Assembly: GCF_030143245.1 (NCBI RefSeq)
Contig: NZ_JARJNS010000010.1
Span: 32,594-96,593, forward strand
Source: Rhabdaerophilum sp. SD176
GTDB lineage: Bacteria > Pseudomonadota > Alphaproteobacteria > Rhizobiales > Beijerinckiaceae
Direction of reading: 5' to 3'
DNA: 64,000 nt
The translations under genes were made by a program, and so were the position numbers. This document shows, in pieces, positions 63,839 to 64,000 of the stretch (position 1 is its first letter; every line of letters starts with the position of its first letter). Under the pieces are notes generated by a model, which had not been told where the DNA came from, made no database searches, and saw only the letters and a program-made list of their open reading frames with translations.

Positions 63839-64000
63839 CCGGAGCCTGCGACGGAAAGAGCGCGAGAGCCAAGGCTAGCCGCGCATGTCGCCGGGCTCAA
63901 ACGAAAGGGTGGAATAGGTTGATGAGCATCCGGAATGGACGTGTGTGGACGCCCCCTTGGATGCAAGCAGAATCTTGGGCACGGTCGGGCATGTGATCAG

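Overview
The window reads as a chromosomal segment of a GC-rich alphaproteobacterium, most likely of the order Hyphomicrobiales (Rhizobiales). Pointers are the Omp25/Omp31-type outer membrane protein, TRAP and Dpp-type transporter proteins of rhizobial style, a PlcP/Agt-type lipid-remodelling pair, a 3-hydroxybutyrate dehydrogenase operon and a CyaC-type diheme adenylate cyclase. The genus cannot be fixed from sequence alone.

Left flank (1-17.6 kb), core-like: a glycosyltransferase and PlcP-like phosphoesterase pair behind a Pho-box-like site; a DMT transporter; a TPP riboswitch driving thiM-thiD and an orphan TRAP solute-binding protein; an XRE-cupin regulator; a cytochrome c'/b561 pair with an FNR/NnrR-like site; an orphan CoxL-type molybdenum hydroxylase; a rhodanese; a complete TRAP transporter (dctPQM); an MBL hydrolase; a polyprenyl glycosylphosphotransferase; an Omp25-like porin; a DUF2798 protein and a GFA protein.

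Central region (17.7-49.9 kb), apparently a genomic island: on the left it is bounded by a decayed copy of the 3' part of tRNA-Lys, on the right by an intact tRNA-Lys(CTT) abutting a decayed tyrosine integrase and an IS3 orfA remnant. It holds a ketone-body/PHB module (3-hydroxybutyrate dehydrogenase, NDH-2, patatin), a peroxiredoxin, a dCache-type cyclase coupled to an MscS-type channel, cupin and NTF2 proteins, an MFS exporter and a LysR regulator. Its core is an 18-kb block from 29.8 to 48.8 kb with two parts. The first is a tightly coupled seven-gene plus-strand operon: a 900-aa ABC exporter-like protein with a degenerate ATPase domain, a cyclic-nucleotide-binding-fold protein, a CyaC-like heme/[2Fe-2S] cyclase, and a complete Dpp/Yej-type importer. 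The second is glycan genes: a nucleotide-sugar dehydrogenase and a polysaccharide lyase on one side, and four glycosyltransferases, one fused to a deacetylase, on the other. I read this as a candidate redox- and cAMP-controlled surface-glycan system and the most interesting content of the window.

Right flank (49.9-64 kb), core-like: a ROK kinase; leuA with a leucine-rich leader peptide and hairpin; a small lipoprotein; NUDIX and PhzF proteins; a ComEA-like HhH protein; pdxY; a NitT/TauT-type ABC transporter; an EEP-family hydrolase; an NTF2 protein; ilvC; a TetR regulator with a near-perfect operator; and a LysE exporter. Most genes sit in short operons with 1-8 bp overlaps.
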